Part shown: one piece after another, positions 7,378 to 15,332 of the stretch | Numbering within the stretch: the first letter of the stretch is position 1 | How the letters are laid out: each line of letters starts with the position of its first letter | From: Ga0074130 sp035565355 | GTDB taxonomy: Bacteria; Pseudomonadota; Gammaproteobacteria; Burkholderiales; Rhodocyclaceae | Direction of reading: 5' to 3' | DNA: 23,249 nt | Assembly (NCBI GenBank): GCA_035565355.1 | Contig: DATMSM010000072.1 | Coordinates: 1-23,249, forward strand | Program-made: the position numbers and the translations under genes | The notes under the pieces: model-generated | What the model was told of the DNA's origin: nothing | What the model saw: the letters and a program-made list of their open reading frames with translations, nothing else | Database searches by the model: none

Positions 7378-9345
7378 TTAGTTGCCCAGGGAGGCCAGCA
7401 GGTCGAACAGCCGCCCTGAGACATCGATGATCTTGGCCGAGGCCTGATAGGCCTGCTGGAAGCGCAGCAGATTGGCCGCCTCTTCGTCGAGATTGACGCC
7501 GGACAGCGATTGCATTGCCGCTTCGGCCTGGTCAAGCAAGGACGCTTGCGATTCGTAATTGACGTCGATTTCGCGGGCCTTGTTGCCGATGACATTGACC
7601 ATCTGCGCATAGGCCGACTCGATGGTGGTGGTACCGCCGAGCAACACCTTCTCGGTCTGAATTGCGGCCAGCGCCAGGGCATTGCGGTTGTCGTTGGTGT
7701 TCGCAACCGACTGGGCGACGCTGAAGCTATCGCCGTGCTGAGGCGTGCCGGTAAAGCTGAATTGAATGTCGTTGCCGCCCAGACCATCGCTGTCAATCTC
7801 GACGGTCATGCCGTTGCTATAGGGAATACCGCCGGAAGCGCCAATGGTGTAGCTGGTGGTCACACCGCCGACGGTCACGTCGACCACGCTGCCCACGGGA
7901 AAGCCCTGCAACTCGCCCGACGCCAGATCAAAAGTCAGCGTATAGCTGGGCACCGAAGCGAGCGGCTCCAGAATCTTGCCCGGGCTGATTAGCGCTGTGC
8001 CGTTGTTGGCGGTGGCGGTCGTCGTGGTGATCGGCGAGGCGACCGCGATATTGCGCGCATCGGTAATGGCAACGCTGATATCGCGGGCCGCGTAGCGGGT
8101 GGGCTGTAACAGGAAACTGTCACCTGCGGCCGGCGCTACGGTCTCGTCTATGGTCCAACCATCCACGGTCTGCGGCAGGGTCGCGCCGGTAAACAGCGTG
8201 GTGTTGTCGGACAGACGCCGCAGGGTGTAGTTGGTGCCGTCATAGTCCAGCATGTAGTCGCTGGCCACTACGCCTGAAATATCGTCCAGCACCATGCTGA
8301 TTTCGCCAGCACCGGTATTGCCGGCATTGCCGACGATGACGGGATTGGGGAGATTAAAAAAGTCTCCGCCCATAACGCCGGTCAGATCCTGTCCCAGGGC
8401 ATGCTGGTCGTTGATGGCGCTGGCAATGCCCATCGCCATCAGGCCCAGTTTGTTATGGGCGTCATCCAGAGATTGGGTGCGGAAGGCGAGCAAACCGCCC
8501 AACGCACCACCGCTGATGAAATCGTCCGGCAGCATGGTCACTGTGCCGGAGGCCGTAGTGAAGCCGACGCTCATGCGGGTCGGGTCATCTTCGGCGGGGC
8601 GCGCAACCAGGGAATAGGTCGACGGCCCCACGACCAGGGGCTGGCCGTTGCCGAAGAAAACGCTGTAGCTGCCGTCGTTCTGCTCCATGACCGTGGTGTT
8701 GATGTGCTTGTTGAGTTCAAGCACCAGTTGATCGCGCTGGTCGCGCAGGTCATTGGCGGGCTGGGTCTGACCGCCGGCCGCTTCGGCCGTGATGATGCGC
8801 TGGTTGAGCGAGGCGAGCTCGCGCGCCATCGAGTTGATGTTGGAAATCTCGCTGGAAATCTGCTTGTTTACGCCGTCGCCGATTTCCCGCAGACGCGCGC
8901 TCAGATCGCCAAAGCGCGAGACCAGGCTTTGCGCCGCCGACAACAAGGCCTGCCGCGCAGAGACATTGCTCGGATTGGCGGCAACCTCGTTGAGACCTGA
9001 GAAAAAGTTGTTGATGGCCGGCGAGAGCCCGACCGTCTTGTCGCCCAGCATATTGTCGATCTGGTCGATCTGGATTTGATAGCTCTGGAGCTGGCTGGTC
9101 GCTGCCTGCGACGCCGTCATCTGCTGGCCGAGGAAGGCGCTGTACTGGCGCTGGACCGTCTGCACCCGCGTACCCTGGCCGATAAAACCGCCACCCGTAT
9201 AGAAGGGGTTCTGCGTCGTCTGCTGGACCACTTGCCGGCTATAGCCGGCGGTATTCGAGTTCGAGATGTTGTGACTGGTTGTCAGCAGGCCTGCCTGTGC
9301 GGCATTCAACCCGGTAATGGCAATCGATAAAGTGCTGGCACCCAT
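7378..9345 (-). CDS. flgK: Flagellar hook-associated protein 1
   Basis: FlgK is the first hook-filament junction protein and caps the hook before FlgL and filament assembly. It is 655 residues from the chosen ATG at 9345, against about 550 in enterics. The N-terminal D0 signature is clear: STLSIAITGLNAAQAGL, HNISNSNTAGYSRQ. The C-terminus carries the partner helix (NLDEEAANLLRFQQAYQASAKIIDVS). The extra length is a central variable region with two GDSF-containing segments, GDSFLLQPT and GDSFSVAQS. I chose ATG 9345 because MGASTLSIAITG is the family's start and GGAG lies before it. An in-frame TTG at 9375 would add ten residues lying inside a hairpin. Its own sigma-54 promoter (9420-9435) and a 10-bp palindrome lie in the leader, so flgK-flgL can be transcribed separately from flgB-J. 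Confidence 0.97.
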   Translation of the reverse strand: MGASTLSIAITGLNAAQAGLLTTSHNISNSNTAGYSRQVVQQTTQNPFYTGGGFIGQGTRVQTVQRQYSAFLGQQMTASQAATSQLQSYQIQIDQIDNMLGDKTVGLSPAINNFFSGLNEVAANPSNVSARQALLSAAQSLVSRFGDLSARLREIGDGVNKQISSEISNINSMARELASLNQRIITAEAAGGQTQPANDLRDQRDQLVLELNKHINTTVMEQNDGSYSVFFGNGQPLVVGPSTYSLVARPAEDDPTRMSVGFTTASGTVTMLPDDFISGGALGGLLAFRTQSLDDAHNKLGLMAMGIASAINDQHALGQDLTGVMGGDFFNLPNPVIVGNAGNTGAGEISMVLDDISGVVASDYMLDYDGTNYTLRRLSDNTTLFTGATLPQTVDGWTIDETVAPAAGDSFLLQPTRYAARDISVAITDARNIAVASPITTTTATANNGTALISPGKILEPLASVPSYTLTFDLASGELQGFPVGSVVDVTVGGVTTSYTIGASGGIPYSNGMTVEIDSDGLGGNDIQFSFTGTPQHGDSFSVAQSVANTNDNRNALALAAIQTEKVLLGGTTTIESAYAQMVNVIGNKAREIDVNYESQASLLDQAEAAMQSLSGVNLDEEAANLLRFQQAYQASAKIIDVSGRLFDLLASLGN

Positions 9346-9365
9346 GTTTTCTCGCTCCGTTGTTG

Positions 9366-9388
9366 CTAACGGCAATAGTTGCCGTTAG
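9366..9388. promoter_or_regulatory. Palindromic site in flgK leader (CGGCAA-N3-TTGCCG core)
   Basis: Perfect inverted repeat with 10-bp arms CTAACGGCAA and TTGCCGTTAG around a 3-nt spacer. It starts 21 nt upstream of the flgK ATG, at about +22 to +44 of the predicted sigma-54 transcript. The same CGGCAA-N3-TTGCCG core occurs at 17024-17038 near flgA/flgB. It could be an operator or enhancer for a FleR/FlrC/FleQ-class activator, or an RNA hairpin over the leader. The first reading is favoured by the second occurrence. Confidence 0.6.
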
Positions 9389-9419
9389 TTGAGGTCTTGC
9401 CGGAAATCATCTGGATTCC

Positions 9420-9435
9420 AGCAATCCTCGTGCCA
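9420..9435 (-). promoter_or_regulatory. Sigma-54 promoter for flgK-flgL
   Basis: On the - strand the sequence is TGGCACG-AGGA-TTGCT. It matches the -24/-12 consensus TGGCACG-N4-TTGCW at every fixed position and has the required 10 nt between GG and GC. Transcription would start near 9410, giving a leader of about 64 nt before the flgK ATG. Confidence 0.82.
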
Positions 9436-9465
9436 GGAGCGTCGCCCCTTGCCTCCTGCCCGAGG
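9426..9465. repeat. Imperfect inverted repeat overlapping the flgK promoter
   Basis: CCTCG (9426-9430) pairs with CGAGG (9461-9465), and CAGGAG (9434-9439) pairs with CTCCTG (9453-9458). It includes most of the sigma-54 -24 region, so it may be a regulatory site or simply a chance structure. Confidence 0.3.
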
Positions 9466-9530
9466 TAGAGGACGAAGGGGAGTACGGATTTACACTTCAG
9501 GGATTAACGCGTGCAGGGCGGGAAACGTAA

Positions 9531-9620
9531 AGGGCTAGAGGCTAGGGGGAGAACATCGGGGAAAAGCCATGGGGCTCCAGTGCCCCTGCCGCGATGTCCT
9601 AGCCCCTAGCCTCTAGCCCC
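9531..9620. repeat. Palindromic intergenic repeat at the flgJ stop
   Basis: Perfect 17-bp inverted arms, GGGCTAGAGGCTAGGGG (9532-9548) and its complement (9603-9619), enclose 54 nt. Inside are weaker nested pairings: ACATCG/CGATGT at 9553-9558 and 9592-9597, and GGGGC/GCCCC at 9571-9575 and 9582-9586. The right arm encodes the last residues and stop codon of flgJ. It resembles REP/MITE-like elements. It might also act as an mRNA end or attenuator between flgJ and flgK. Confidence 0.75.
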
Positions 9621-10561
9621 TTGATGATGCTTTCCAGCTTGGCGGCATAGTGCGGATCGGTGGCGTAGCCTGCGTTCTGCAGGGCTCGTGCGAAACCGGC
9701 GCCATCGCGGCTGGCCACCGCGGCGCTGTAGCGTGGGCTTTCAGTCAGCAGGCGGGCGTAATCCGAGAACGCCTCGGCGTAGGAGCCATAGGCACGGAAG
9801 CGCTCGGTCTGGCGCTGCGGCTGTCCATTCACATACTCCAGTGTAGCCGCATCGACCGTCGCCCCCTGCCAGCCTCGACCCGCCTTGATGCCGAAAAGGT
9901 TGAAGCTGGAGCGACCATCGCTGAAGCGCGGCTCAGCCTTGCCCCAGCCGGTTTCCAGTGCGGCCTGGGCCACCATGAAATGGGCGGGAATGCCGCTACC
10001 ACGCTCCGCGGCCAGCGCATGCGGGCGCATGCGCGCCACGAAGTCTGCCGCCGGATCAGCCCCCTGCACACCTGCGTAGGCGGCCGCGGCAGCGGCAGGC
10101 GAGCGACTGCTCACTGTCTGCGAGTTCTCCAGGACCTCGTACGCCTTCATCAACTCCGTGCGGGTACGGGCATCGAGCCGCCCCAGCGTCTCGGCGTCAA
10201 AGGGAAAGCCCGGATTGTCCGGGTTCAGGGGCAAGCCCTGCTCAAAGGCGCTGGGTGGATCGTTCTTGAGGCCCAGCTGCCGCTCTATCATCGCGGCCAG
10301 CCCGGTCGTGCCCTTGCTGGACATGACCAACGCCAGTTGCTGATCGAGCAGGCTTTCGTACATGCGGCTCTGGTCATTGTCGAACAAGCCCTCGCGCGGC
10401 ACCGAGTCGCGCATGGACTTGAGCACCATCTGCAGGAACAGGCCCTCGAACTGCTTTGCGGCAGCGCGCAAAGCCTCCGGATCGTCACGCTTGACCTGGG
10501 CCCTGAGGGTGGTCAGTGCATTGACGTCGAATACGGAAGGGACAGGGGACGAGCTGCTCAT
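9599..10561 (-). CDS. flgJ: Flagellar rod-capping protein / peptidoglycan hydrolase
   Basis: FlgJ caps the growing rod in the periplasm and opens peptidoglycan so the rod can pass. It is 320 residues from ATG 10561. The N-terminal rod-binding domain (about 25-115) contains EALRAAAKQFEGLFLQMVLKSMR, and the C-terminal glucosaminidase domain (about 165-318) carries the catalytic-type ALETGWG motif with Glu203 followed by SFNLFGIK. I preferred ATG 10561 to the upstream in-frame start at 10618 because the added residues would lie in the flgI-flgJ intergenic hairpin region and have no family similarity. The last residues, GLEARG, and the TAG stop come from a palindromic repeat arm, so the native C-terminus has probably been replaced. 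The two-domain form is typical of beta- and gammaproteobacteria. Confidence 0.96.
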   Translation of the reverse strand: MSSSSPVPSVFDVNALTTLRAQVKRDDPEALRAAAKQFEGLFLQMVLKSMRDSVPREGLFDNDQSRMYESLLDQQLALVMSSKGTTGLAAMIERQLGLKNDPPSAFEQGLPLNPDNPGFPFDAETLGRLDARTRTELMKAYEVLENSQTVSSRSPAAAAAAYAGVQGADPAADFVARMRPHALAAERGSGIPAHFMVAQAALETGWGKAEPRFSDGRSSFNLFGIKAGRGWQGATVDAATLEYVNGQPQRQTERFRAYGSYAEAFSDYARLLTESPRYSAAVASRDGAGFARALQNAGYATDPHYAAKLESIIKGLEARG

Positions 10562-10575
10562 GATGGCTCCGAGCT

Positions 10576-10604
10576 TGCCGATTACTGGCGCACAGCAATC
10601 GGCA
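10576..10604. repeat. Inverted repeat in the flgI-flgJ gap
   Basis: Perfect 8-bp arms TGCCGATT (10576-10583) and AATCGGCA (10597-10604) around a 13-nt loop, within the 83-nt space between flgI and flgJ. This is the longest gap among flgB-flgJ. It may be a processing or stability hairpin in the operon mRNA. There is no U-tract for termination. Confidence 0.45.
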
Positions 10605-10644
10605 GAGAAAACCGGCAAAAACTGCCCAGTTCAGACAAAGAGGC

Positions 10645-11769
10645 TCAGATCACCTCGAGCTCGGCGCGCAGAGCACCGGAAGCCTTCATCGCCTGCAGGA
10701 TGGCAATCAGGTCCTGCGGGTTGGCACCCAGCGCGTTCAGAGCCTTGACGATATCGGCGAGGTTGGCACTGGTGCGGATGTTCTGCATCGCGTTCAGTTC
10801 CTGGTTGATATCGATCTGAGCATTGGTCACCGGCGCGGTCTGGCCGCCGGCAAAGGCGTTGGGCTGGCTGACGGCATTGTTGGCATTCACCGATACCGAC
10901 AGGTTGCCGTGCGCCACGGCACAGTTATCGAGCTGCACCGCCTGGTTCATGACGACGGAGCCGGTACGGCTGTTGACGATGACCTTGGCCGCCATCTGCA
11001 TCGGCCGGATCTCCAGATTCTCAAGGCGGCCGATGAAGGCCACGCGATCATCGCTGGCGGTCGGTGCGCGCACGCGCACGATGCGGCCGTCTACCGCACT
11101 GGCCGCGCCCGGCGCGACACGATTGATCGCCTCGACTACACGCTGGGCCGTACCGAAGTCGGTGGCATTGAGTTCAAAATGCACGAAATCGCCCTGTCCG
11201 AGCAGGGTCGGCACGGCGCGCTCAACCGTCGCACCACTGGCAATGCGACCGGCCGAGAGATGGTTGATGGTCACCGAGGAACCCGCCTTGGATGCGCCTG
11301 CCCCGACCACCACCACATTGCCCTGCGCCATTGCATAGACATTGCCGTCGGCACCCTTGAGCGGAGTCATGATCAAGGTGCCGCCGCGGATCGACTTGGC
11401 ATTGCCGATGGACGACACCGTCACATCGATCTGCTGACCGGGCTGGGCAAAGGCTGGCAGATTTGCGGTCACCATGACTGCAGCGACATTCTTCAGCTGC
11501 ATGGTGGTGCCGGTCGTCGGCACGGTAATGCCCATGTTCGCCAGCATATTGCTGATGCTCTGCACGGTGAAAGGTGTCTGCGTGGTCTGGTCGCCGCTGC
11601 CATCAAGGCCGACGACAAGACCGTAGCCGACCAGCTGGTTGTTACGCACGCCGGCGATGGAAGACAGATCCTTGATACGTTCGGCACGCGCCGCGTCGCT
11701 GACCAGCAAGCCCGCGACGATGACCATCACGACCATCAATGCCTTCTGGATACCGCTGATGCCACCCAT
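10645..11769 (-). CDS. flgI: Flagellar P-ring protein
   Basis: FlgI forms the P ring around the rod in the peptidoglycan layer and is exported by Sec. It is 374 residues from ATG 11769, with a signal peptide of about 30 residues (hydrophobic ALMVVMVIVAGLLVSDAARA) followed by the family start ERIKDLSSIAGVRNNQLVGYGLVVGLDGSGD. The internal segments TPLKGADGNVYAMAQGN and the C-terminal LADIVKALNALGANPQDLIAILQAMKASGALRAELEVI are diagnostic. An in-frame TTG two codons upstream (11775) is an alternative start and would not change the mature protein. Only 13 nt separate it from the flgH stop region. FlgA, encoded divergently at 17077, is the expected chaperone for P-ring assembly. Confidence 0.97.
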   Translation of the reverse strand: MGGISGIQKALMVVMVIVAGLLVSDAARAERIKDLSSIAGVRNNQLVGYGLVVGLDGSGDQTTQTPFTVQSISNMLANMGITVPTTGTTMQLKNVAAVMVTANLPAFAQPGQQIDVTVSSIGNAKSIRGGTLIMTPLKGADGNVYAMAQGNVVVVGAGASKAGSSVTINHLSAGRIASGATVERAVPTLLGQGDFVHFELNATDFGTAQRVVEAINRVAPGAASAVDGRIVRVRAPTASDDRVAFIGRLENLEIRPMQMAAKVIVNSRTGSVVMNQAVQLDNCAVAHGNLSVSVNANNAVSQPNAFAGGQTAPVTNAQIDINQELNAMQNIRTSANLADIVKALNALGANPQDLIAILQAMKASGALRAELEVI

Positions 11770-11782
11770 GCTCAAATCACTT

Positions 11783-12451
11783 TCAGAAAGGCAGAACGCT
11801 CAGGAAGAAGCGCCCCAGCCAGCCCATGACCTGGGCACTGTTGATAAAGCCGTTCGCCTTGAATTCGAGGCGGGCATCGGCGACCTGTGTCGACTGCACC
11901 GTATTCTGGGTGGTGATGGTGGTCGGATTCACGATGCCGGAAAAGCGCACGAACTCCTCGCCTTCCTTCAGCGCAATCTGCTTCTCGCCGGACACCAGCA
12001 GGTTGCCATTGGGCAGGACCTCGATCACGGTGCAGGTGATGGTGGAACGGAAGGCATTGCTGGAAGTATTCGAGCCCGAGCCGTCGAATGCGGTCGAGTT
12101 GCTGGCATTCAGGCCCACGCCCTGGAAGGTTTTGAAGGGCAAACCGGCAATCGTCGGCAGGGAGACGTCGGTCGTGCTGCTGCGCTCGGCCGAGGTCTGC
12201 GAGTTCTTTGACGCCTGGGTATTCTCGACGACGTTGATGGTGATGATGTCGCCGACGTAGCGGGCGCGGCGATCCTCGAACAGAGGCCGGCCCAGGCCGG
12301 TGTTGTAGATCGCGCCCTGCGTCGCATACGCATCATGGCGCGACTCGGGGCGCACCGTCATGGGCTGATGCACGACGGTGGAGGGCGTGCTCATCACGCA
12401 GGCCGTCAATGGCAGCGTGGCGAGCAGGAGGACACGAACAACCTTAGTCAT
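11783..12451 (-). CDS. flgH: Flagellar L-ring lipoprotein
   Basis: FlgH forms the L ring in the outer membrane that serves as the rod bushing. It is 222 residues, close to the family's usual length. The N-terminus is a lipoprotein signal with lipobox LTAC and lipidated Cys18. Family motifs follow: GAIYN, RPLFEDRRARYVGDIITINVVENTQASK and, near the C-terminus, SGIVNPTTITTQNTVQSTQVADARLEF, then GWLGRFF. It lies 9 nt after flgG and just before flgI in the tightly packed rod/ring segment of the operon. Confidence 0.97.
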   Translation of the reverse strand: MTKVVRVLLLATLPLTACVMSTPSTVVHQPMTVRPESRHDAYATQGAIYNTGLGRPLFEDRRARYVGDIITINVVENTQASKNSQTSAERSSTTDVSLPTIAGLPFKTFQGVGLNASNSTAFDGSGSNTSSNAFRSTITCTVIEVLPNGNLLVSGEKQIALKEGEEFVRFSGIVNPTTITTQNTVQSTQVADARLEFKANGFINSAQVMGWLGRFFLSVLPF

Positions 12452-12460
12452 GGTGCGGCC

Positions 12461-13243
12461 TCACATCTGCACCAAGCGACCCAGCATGGCATCGGAGGTG
12501 GTAATGACCTTGGAATTGACTTCGTAGGCGCGCTGGGCCTGGATCATGGTGACCAGCTCTTCAGCCACGTTCACGTTCGAGGTTTCGACGTAACCCTGAT
12601 TGATCAGACCAGTGCCGTTGAGGCCCGGGGTATTCGGGGTCGGCGTGCCGGAGGAAGCGGTTTCGATGAACAGGTTCTCGCCAACCGACTGCAGGCCGCC
12701 GACATTGATGAAGGTGGCAAGCTGGACCGTGCCGATCTGGGTCGGCGCGGTCGTGCCCGACAAGGTGACGGTCACGACGCCATCGCGACTGATCGCCACC
12801 GAGGTCGCATTCTGCGGCACGGTGATCGCCGGCGACAGGGGATAGCCACTGGAGGTGACCACCTGGCCGGTGTTGTCCTTCTGGAAGGCGCCGTCGCGCG
12901 TGTAGGCCAGCGTACCGTCGGGCATCTGGATCTGGAAAAAGCCCGGCCCGTTAACCGCCATGTCGAGCGGATTCTCGGTCTTCTGCAGGCTGCCCTGGGT
13001 ATAGATGCGCTCGGTCGACACCGGTCGCGTACCGGTACCCAGCGTCAGGCCGGACGGCACTTGCGTGGTCTGCGTCGACTGTGCGCCCGGCTGGCGCAGG
13101 GTCTGGTACAGCAGATCCTCGAAGACGGCCCGGGAACGCTTGAAACCGTTCGTGCTGACGTTCGCCAGATTGTTGGAGATGACGTCCAGATTGAGCTGCT
13201 GTGCGTCAAGGCCGGTCTTGGCAATCCAGAGCGAGCGCATCAT
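12461..13243 (-). CDS. flgG: Flagellar distal rod protein
   Basis: FlgG builds the distal rod that crosses the periplasm and is exported by the flagellar type III system. It is 260 residues, standard for the family. The N-terminal signature is SLWIAKTGLDAQQLNLDVISNNLANVSTNGFKRSRA. Central segments DMAVNGPGFFQI and AYTRDGAFQ are typical, and the C-terminus is SNVNVAEELVTMIQAQRAYEVNSKVI. Two consecutive ATG codons open the frame (13243 and 13240), and either is possible. It sits 15 nt downstream of flgF. Confidence 0.98.
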   Translation of the reverse strand: MMRSLWIAKTGLDAQQLNLDVISNNLANVSTNGFKRSRAVFEDLLYQTLRQPGAQSTQTTQVPSGLTLGTGTRPVSTERIYTQGSLQKTENPLDMAVNGPGFFQIQMPDGTLAYTRDGAFQKDNTGQVVTSSGYPLSPAITVPQNATSVAISRDGVVTVTLSGTTAPTQIGTVQLATFINVGGLQSVGENLFIETASSGTPTPNTPGLNGTGLINQGYVETSNVNVAEELVTMIQAQRAYEVNSKVITTSDAMLGRLVQM

Positions 13244-13258
13244 GGTGTTTTATCTTTC

Positions 13259-14008
13259 TTAGTTGACCGACAGCAGCTGCGTTGCAGCCCGGTCATTGGT
13301 TTCGGCATTGGTCATCATCTTGACCTGCATTTCAAACTGACGCGCCAGCGAGATCATGCTGATCATCTGCTCGCTTGCATTGACGTTGCTGCCCTCCAGC
13401 ACGCCGGTGCTGAGGCGGACATTGTCGTTGATGGGCGCAGGCTGGCCGGTCTTGAGGCGGAACATGCCGTCCGGGCGACGTTCGAGATCAGCCTCGGCGG
13501 GGTTGACCAACTTGATGCGGCCCACCGGGCTGCTGGTGCGCAAACCCGTGATCGGGACGATGGACACGGTACCGTCGCGACCGATTTCCACCTGCTGATC
13601 CGGCGGTACAGCAATCGGACCACCATCGCCGACGACATTCAGGCCGTTGCGGGTCTGCAGCACGCCATTCACGCTGAGCTGCAGATTGCCGTCGCGGGTA
13701 TAGGCCTCGGTTCCGTCGGGTGCCGTCACGGCGATCCAGCCGCTGCCCTGCACCACCACGTCGAGCGGACGATTGGTCTGCATCACGGGACCGACGTCGT
13801 AGTTGGTGTGCGTGCTGGCATCGACGACAAAAGCCCGCGTCGGCAAGGCCGGCGGCTGATTGTGCGTCTGCACCTGCACTGCGCGCAGCCTGTGCTCCTC
13901 GGCGCGATAGCCGGTGGTGGAGACATTGGCCAGATTGTGCGCGACAGCCGCCTGCCGGTTCATCGTACCCGATGCGCCGGTCATGGCGGTGTAGAGAAGG
14001 CGGTCCAT
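13259..14008 (-). CDS. flgF: Flagellar proximal rod protein
   Basis: FlgF is one of the four proximal rod subunits, exported without a signal peptide. It is 249 residues. The start MDRLLYTAMTGASGTMNRQ and HNLANVSTTGYRAE are family hallmarks. VVQGSGWIAV and AYTRDGNLQL form the central region, and the C-terminus GSNVNASEQMISMISLARQFEMQVKMM is the paired helix. It is separated from flgE by 22 nt. Similarity to FlgG and FlgE explains the shared D0 motifs; order and length distinguish it. Confidence 0.97.
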   Translation of the reverse strand: MDRLLYTAMTGASGTMNRQAAVAHNLANVSTTGYRAEEHRLRAVQVQTHNQPPALPTRAFVVDASTHTNYDVGPVMQTNRPLDVVVQGSGWIAVTAPDGTEAYTRDGNLQLSVNGVLQTRNGLNVVGDGGPIAVPPDQQVEIGRDGTVSIVPITGLRTSSPVGRIKLVNPAEADLERRPDGMFRLKTGQPAPINDNVRLSTGVLEGSNVNASEQMISMISLARQFEMQVKMMTNAETNDRAATQLLSVN

Positions 14009-14030
14009 GTCTGCTCAGTCTGTGCGGCGA

Positions 14031-15311
14031 TTAGCGGAGGTTCACCAGGGTCTGGAGAATCTGATCCTGGGTCTTGATGGTCTGCGCGTTGGCCTGATAG
14101 GCGCGCTGCTGGACGATCATATCGACCAGCTCGGCGGTCAGGTCCACGTTGGAGTCTTCCACCGTTGCCGACTGAATTACGCCAAAGTTGCCCTGCCCCG
14201 GCACGCCGGTAATGGGCTGGCCGGAATCGGCAGTTTCACGCCACAGATTGCCGCCCATGTTCTGCAGACCATTTGGGTTCTGGAAAGAGGCCAGCACGAT
14301 GCGCCCCATGTCGCGGGTGCGGCCGTTCGAATACACGCCCTGAATGGTGCCGTCGGCGGAAACCGCAACGCCCGACAGGCGGCCGGAGGTATAGCCGTCC
14401 TGGATCATCGCGTTCAGGCCGGACTCGTCACCGTATTGGGTGGAACCGGTCAGGTCGACATCGAAAAGCAGTGCGTTGGCACCGGTCGTCGCCGCCATCG
14501 GATAGCCGGTAGCCGGCCACAGGGTCAGTGGCTGCGGCGTGGTCAGGCCGCCCATGGAGTTGAAGTTCAGCACCACGGGGCCCGTTGCCGTAGGATTGAC
14601 GGTGGGGTCGTTCAGGGTGGCGGGATCGCCATCCAGTTGGGTGTACATCTGCCACTCGTTCGCCGTGGCCGTCTTCACAAAGAAGAGCTGGAAGTTATGC
14701 GGATTGCCCAGACTGTCGTAGACCGGCTGGGTCGTCGTCCAGGTGTAGCTCAGCGGGTCGGTCGGATCGAAAACCGCAGTGGTCGGCACGCCCTTGCGCG
14801 AGTCGAGGTTGATGCCGATCTCGCTCTCGGTGGTTGCATTCGGATTAATCAGCGAATTGTCCATGCGGATCGCGCCGGGCTGGCCGCTATCGGGCACGAT
14901 GCCGGTGACTGGGTCCGCCTGCAGGCCGGTCAGAAACAGGCCGGCAGAGTTCACGACATAGCCGTCCTTGTTGATCAGGAACTGGCCATTCCGCGTGTAG
15001 GAGACCGTACCGGCGGAGGTGCCGGGCAGGTCGGAGACGCGATAGAAACCGCCGCCATTGATGGCAAGGTCAAGCGGGTTGTTGGTCGTCGTCAGGTTGC
15101 CCTGAGTGAACAGCTGGGCCACACCGGACACATTGGTGCCGATCCCGACCTGGGAGGCGCCGGTGCCGTTCAGCGACGCGGCATAGATATCGGAGAACTG
15201 CGCGTTGGCGCCCTTGAAGCCGACGGTGCCCGAGTTCGCGATGTTGTTGCCGATGGCATCCAGCGCGCGGGACGAAGCATTCAGGCCACTCAAACCTTGT
15301 TGGAAAGACAT
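14031..15311 (-). CDS. flgE: Flagellar hook protein
   Basis: FlgE polymerises into the hook, the universal joint between rod and filament. It is 426 residues, near the usual length. The N-terminal D0 is SFQQGLSGLNASSRALDAIGNNIANSGTVGFKGANAQFSD. The middle hook domains include DLAINGGGFYRV and SYTRNGQFLINKDGYVVN, and the C-terminal D0 is VDLTAELVDMIVQQRAYQANAQTIKTQDQIL. A strong ribosome-binding site (AGGAGATAGG) precedes the ATG, fitting a protein needed in over a hundred copies per hook. FlgD, which caps hook growth, is encoded directly upstream. Confidence 0.98.
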   Translation of the reverse strand: MSFQQGLSGLNASSRALDAIGNNIANSGTVGFKGANAQFSDIYAASLNGTGASQVGIGTNVSGVAQLFTQGNLTTTNNPLDLAINGGGFYRVSDLPGTSAGTVSYTRNGQFLINKDGYVVNSAGLFLTGLQADPVTGIVPDSGQPGAIRMDNSLINPNATTESEIGINLDSRKGVPTTAVFDPTDPLSYTWTTTQPVYDSLGNPHNFQLFFVKTATANEWQMYTQLDGDPATLNDPTVNPTATGPVVLNFNSMGGLTTPQPLTLWPATGYPMAATTGANALLFDVDLTGSTQYGDESGLNAMIQDGYTSGRLSGVAVSADGTIQGVYSNGRTRDMGRIVLASFQNPNGLQNMGGNLWRETADSGQPITGVPGQGNFGVIQSATVEDSNVDLTAELVDMIVQQRAYQANAQTIKTQDQILQTLVNLR

Positions 15312-15332
15312 TTACCTATCTCCTGATTCCAA

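Noticed and set aside
10596..10603. GCCGATTG on the - strand as a FliA -10 for flgJ
   Set aside because: No TAAAG-like -35 occurs 11 nt upstream; the sequence is part of an inverted repeat.
9650..10819. A 389-codon open frame on the + strand opposite flgJ and part of flgI
   Set aside because: It spans two opposite-strand genes and their gap, with no recognisable domain.
12335..14077. A 580-codon open frame on the + strand opposite flgG and flgF
   Set aside because: It is antisense to two certain flagellar genes, is rich in His, Gly and Arg as shadow frames are, and resembles no protein family.
14007..15326. A 439-codon open frame on the + strand opposite flgE
   Set aside because: It is a shadow of the flgE codon pattern in GC-rich DNA, without its own ribosome-binding site or family motifs.
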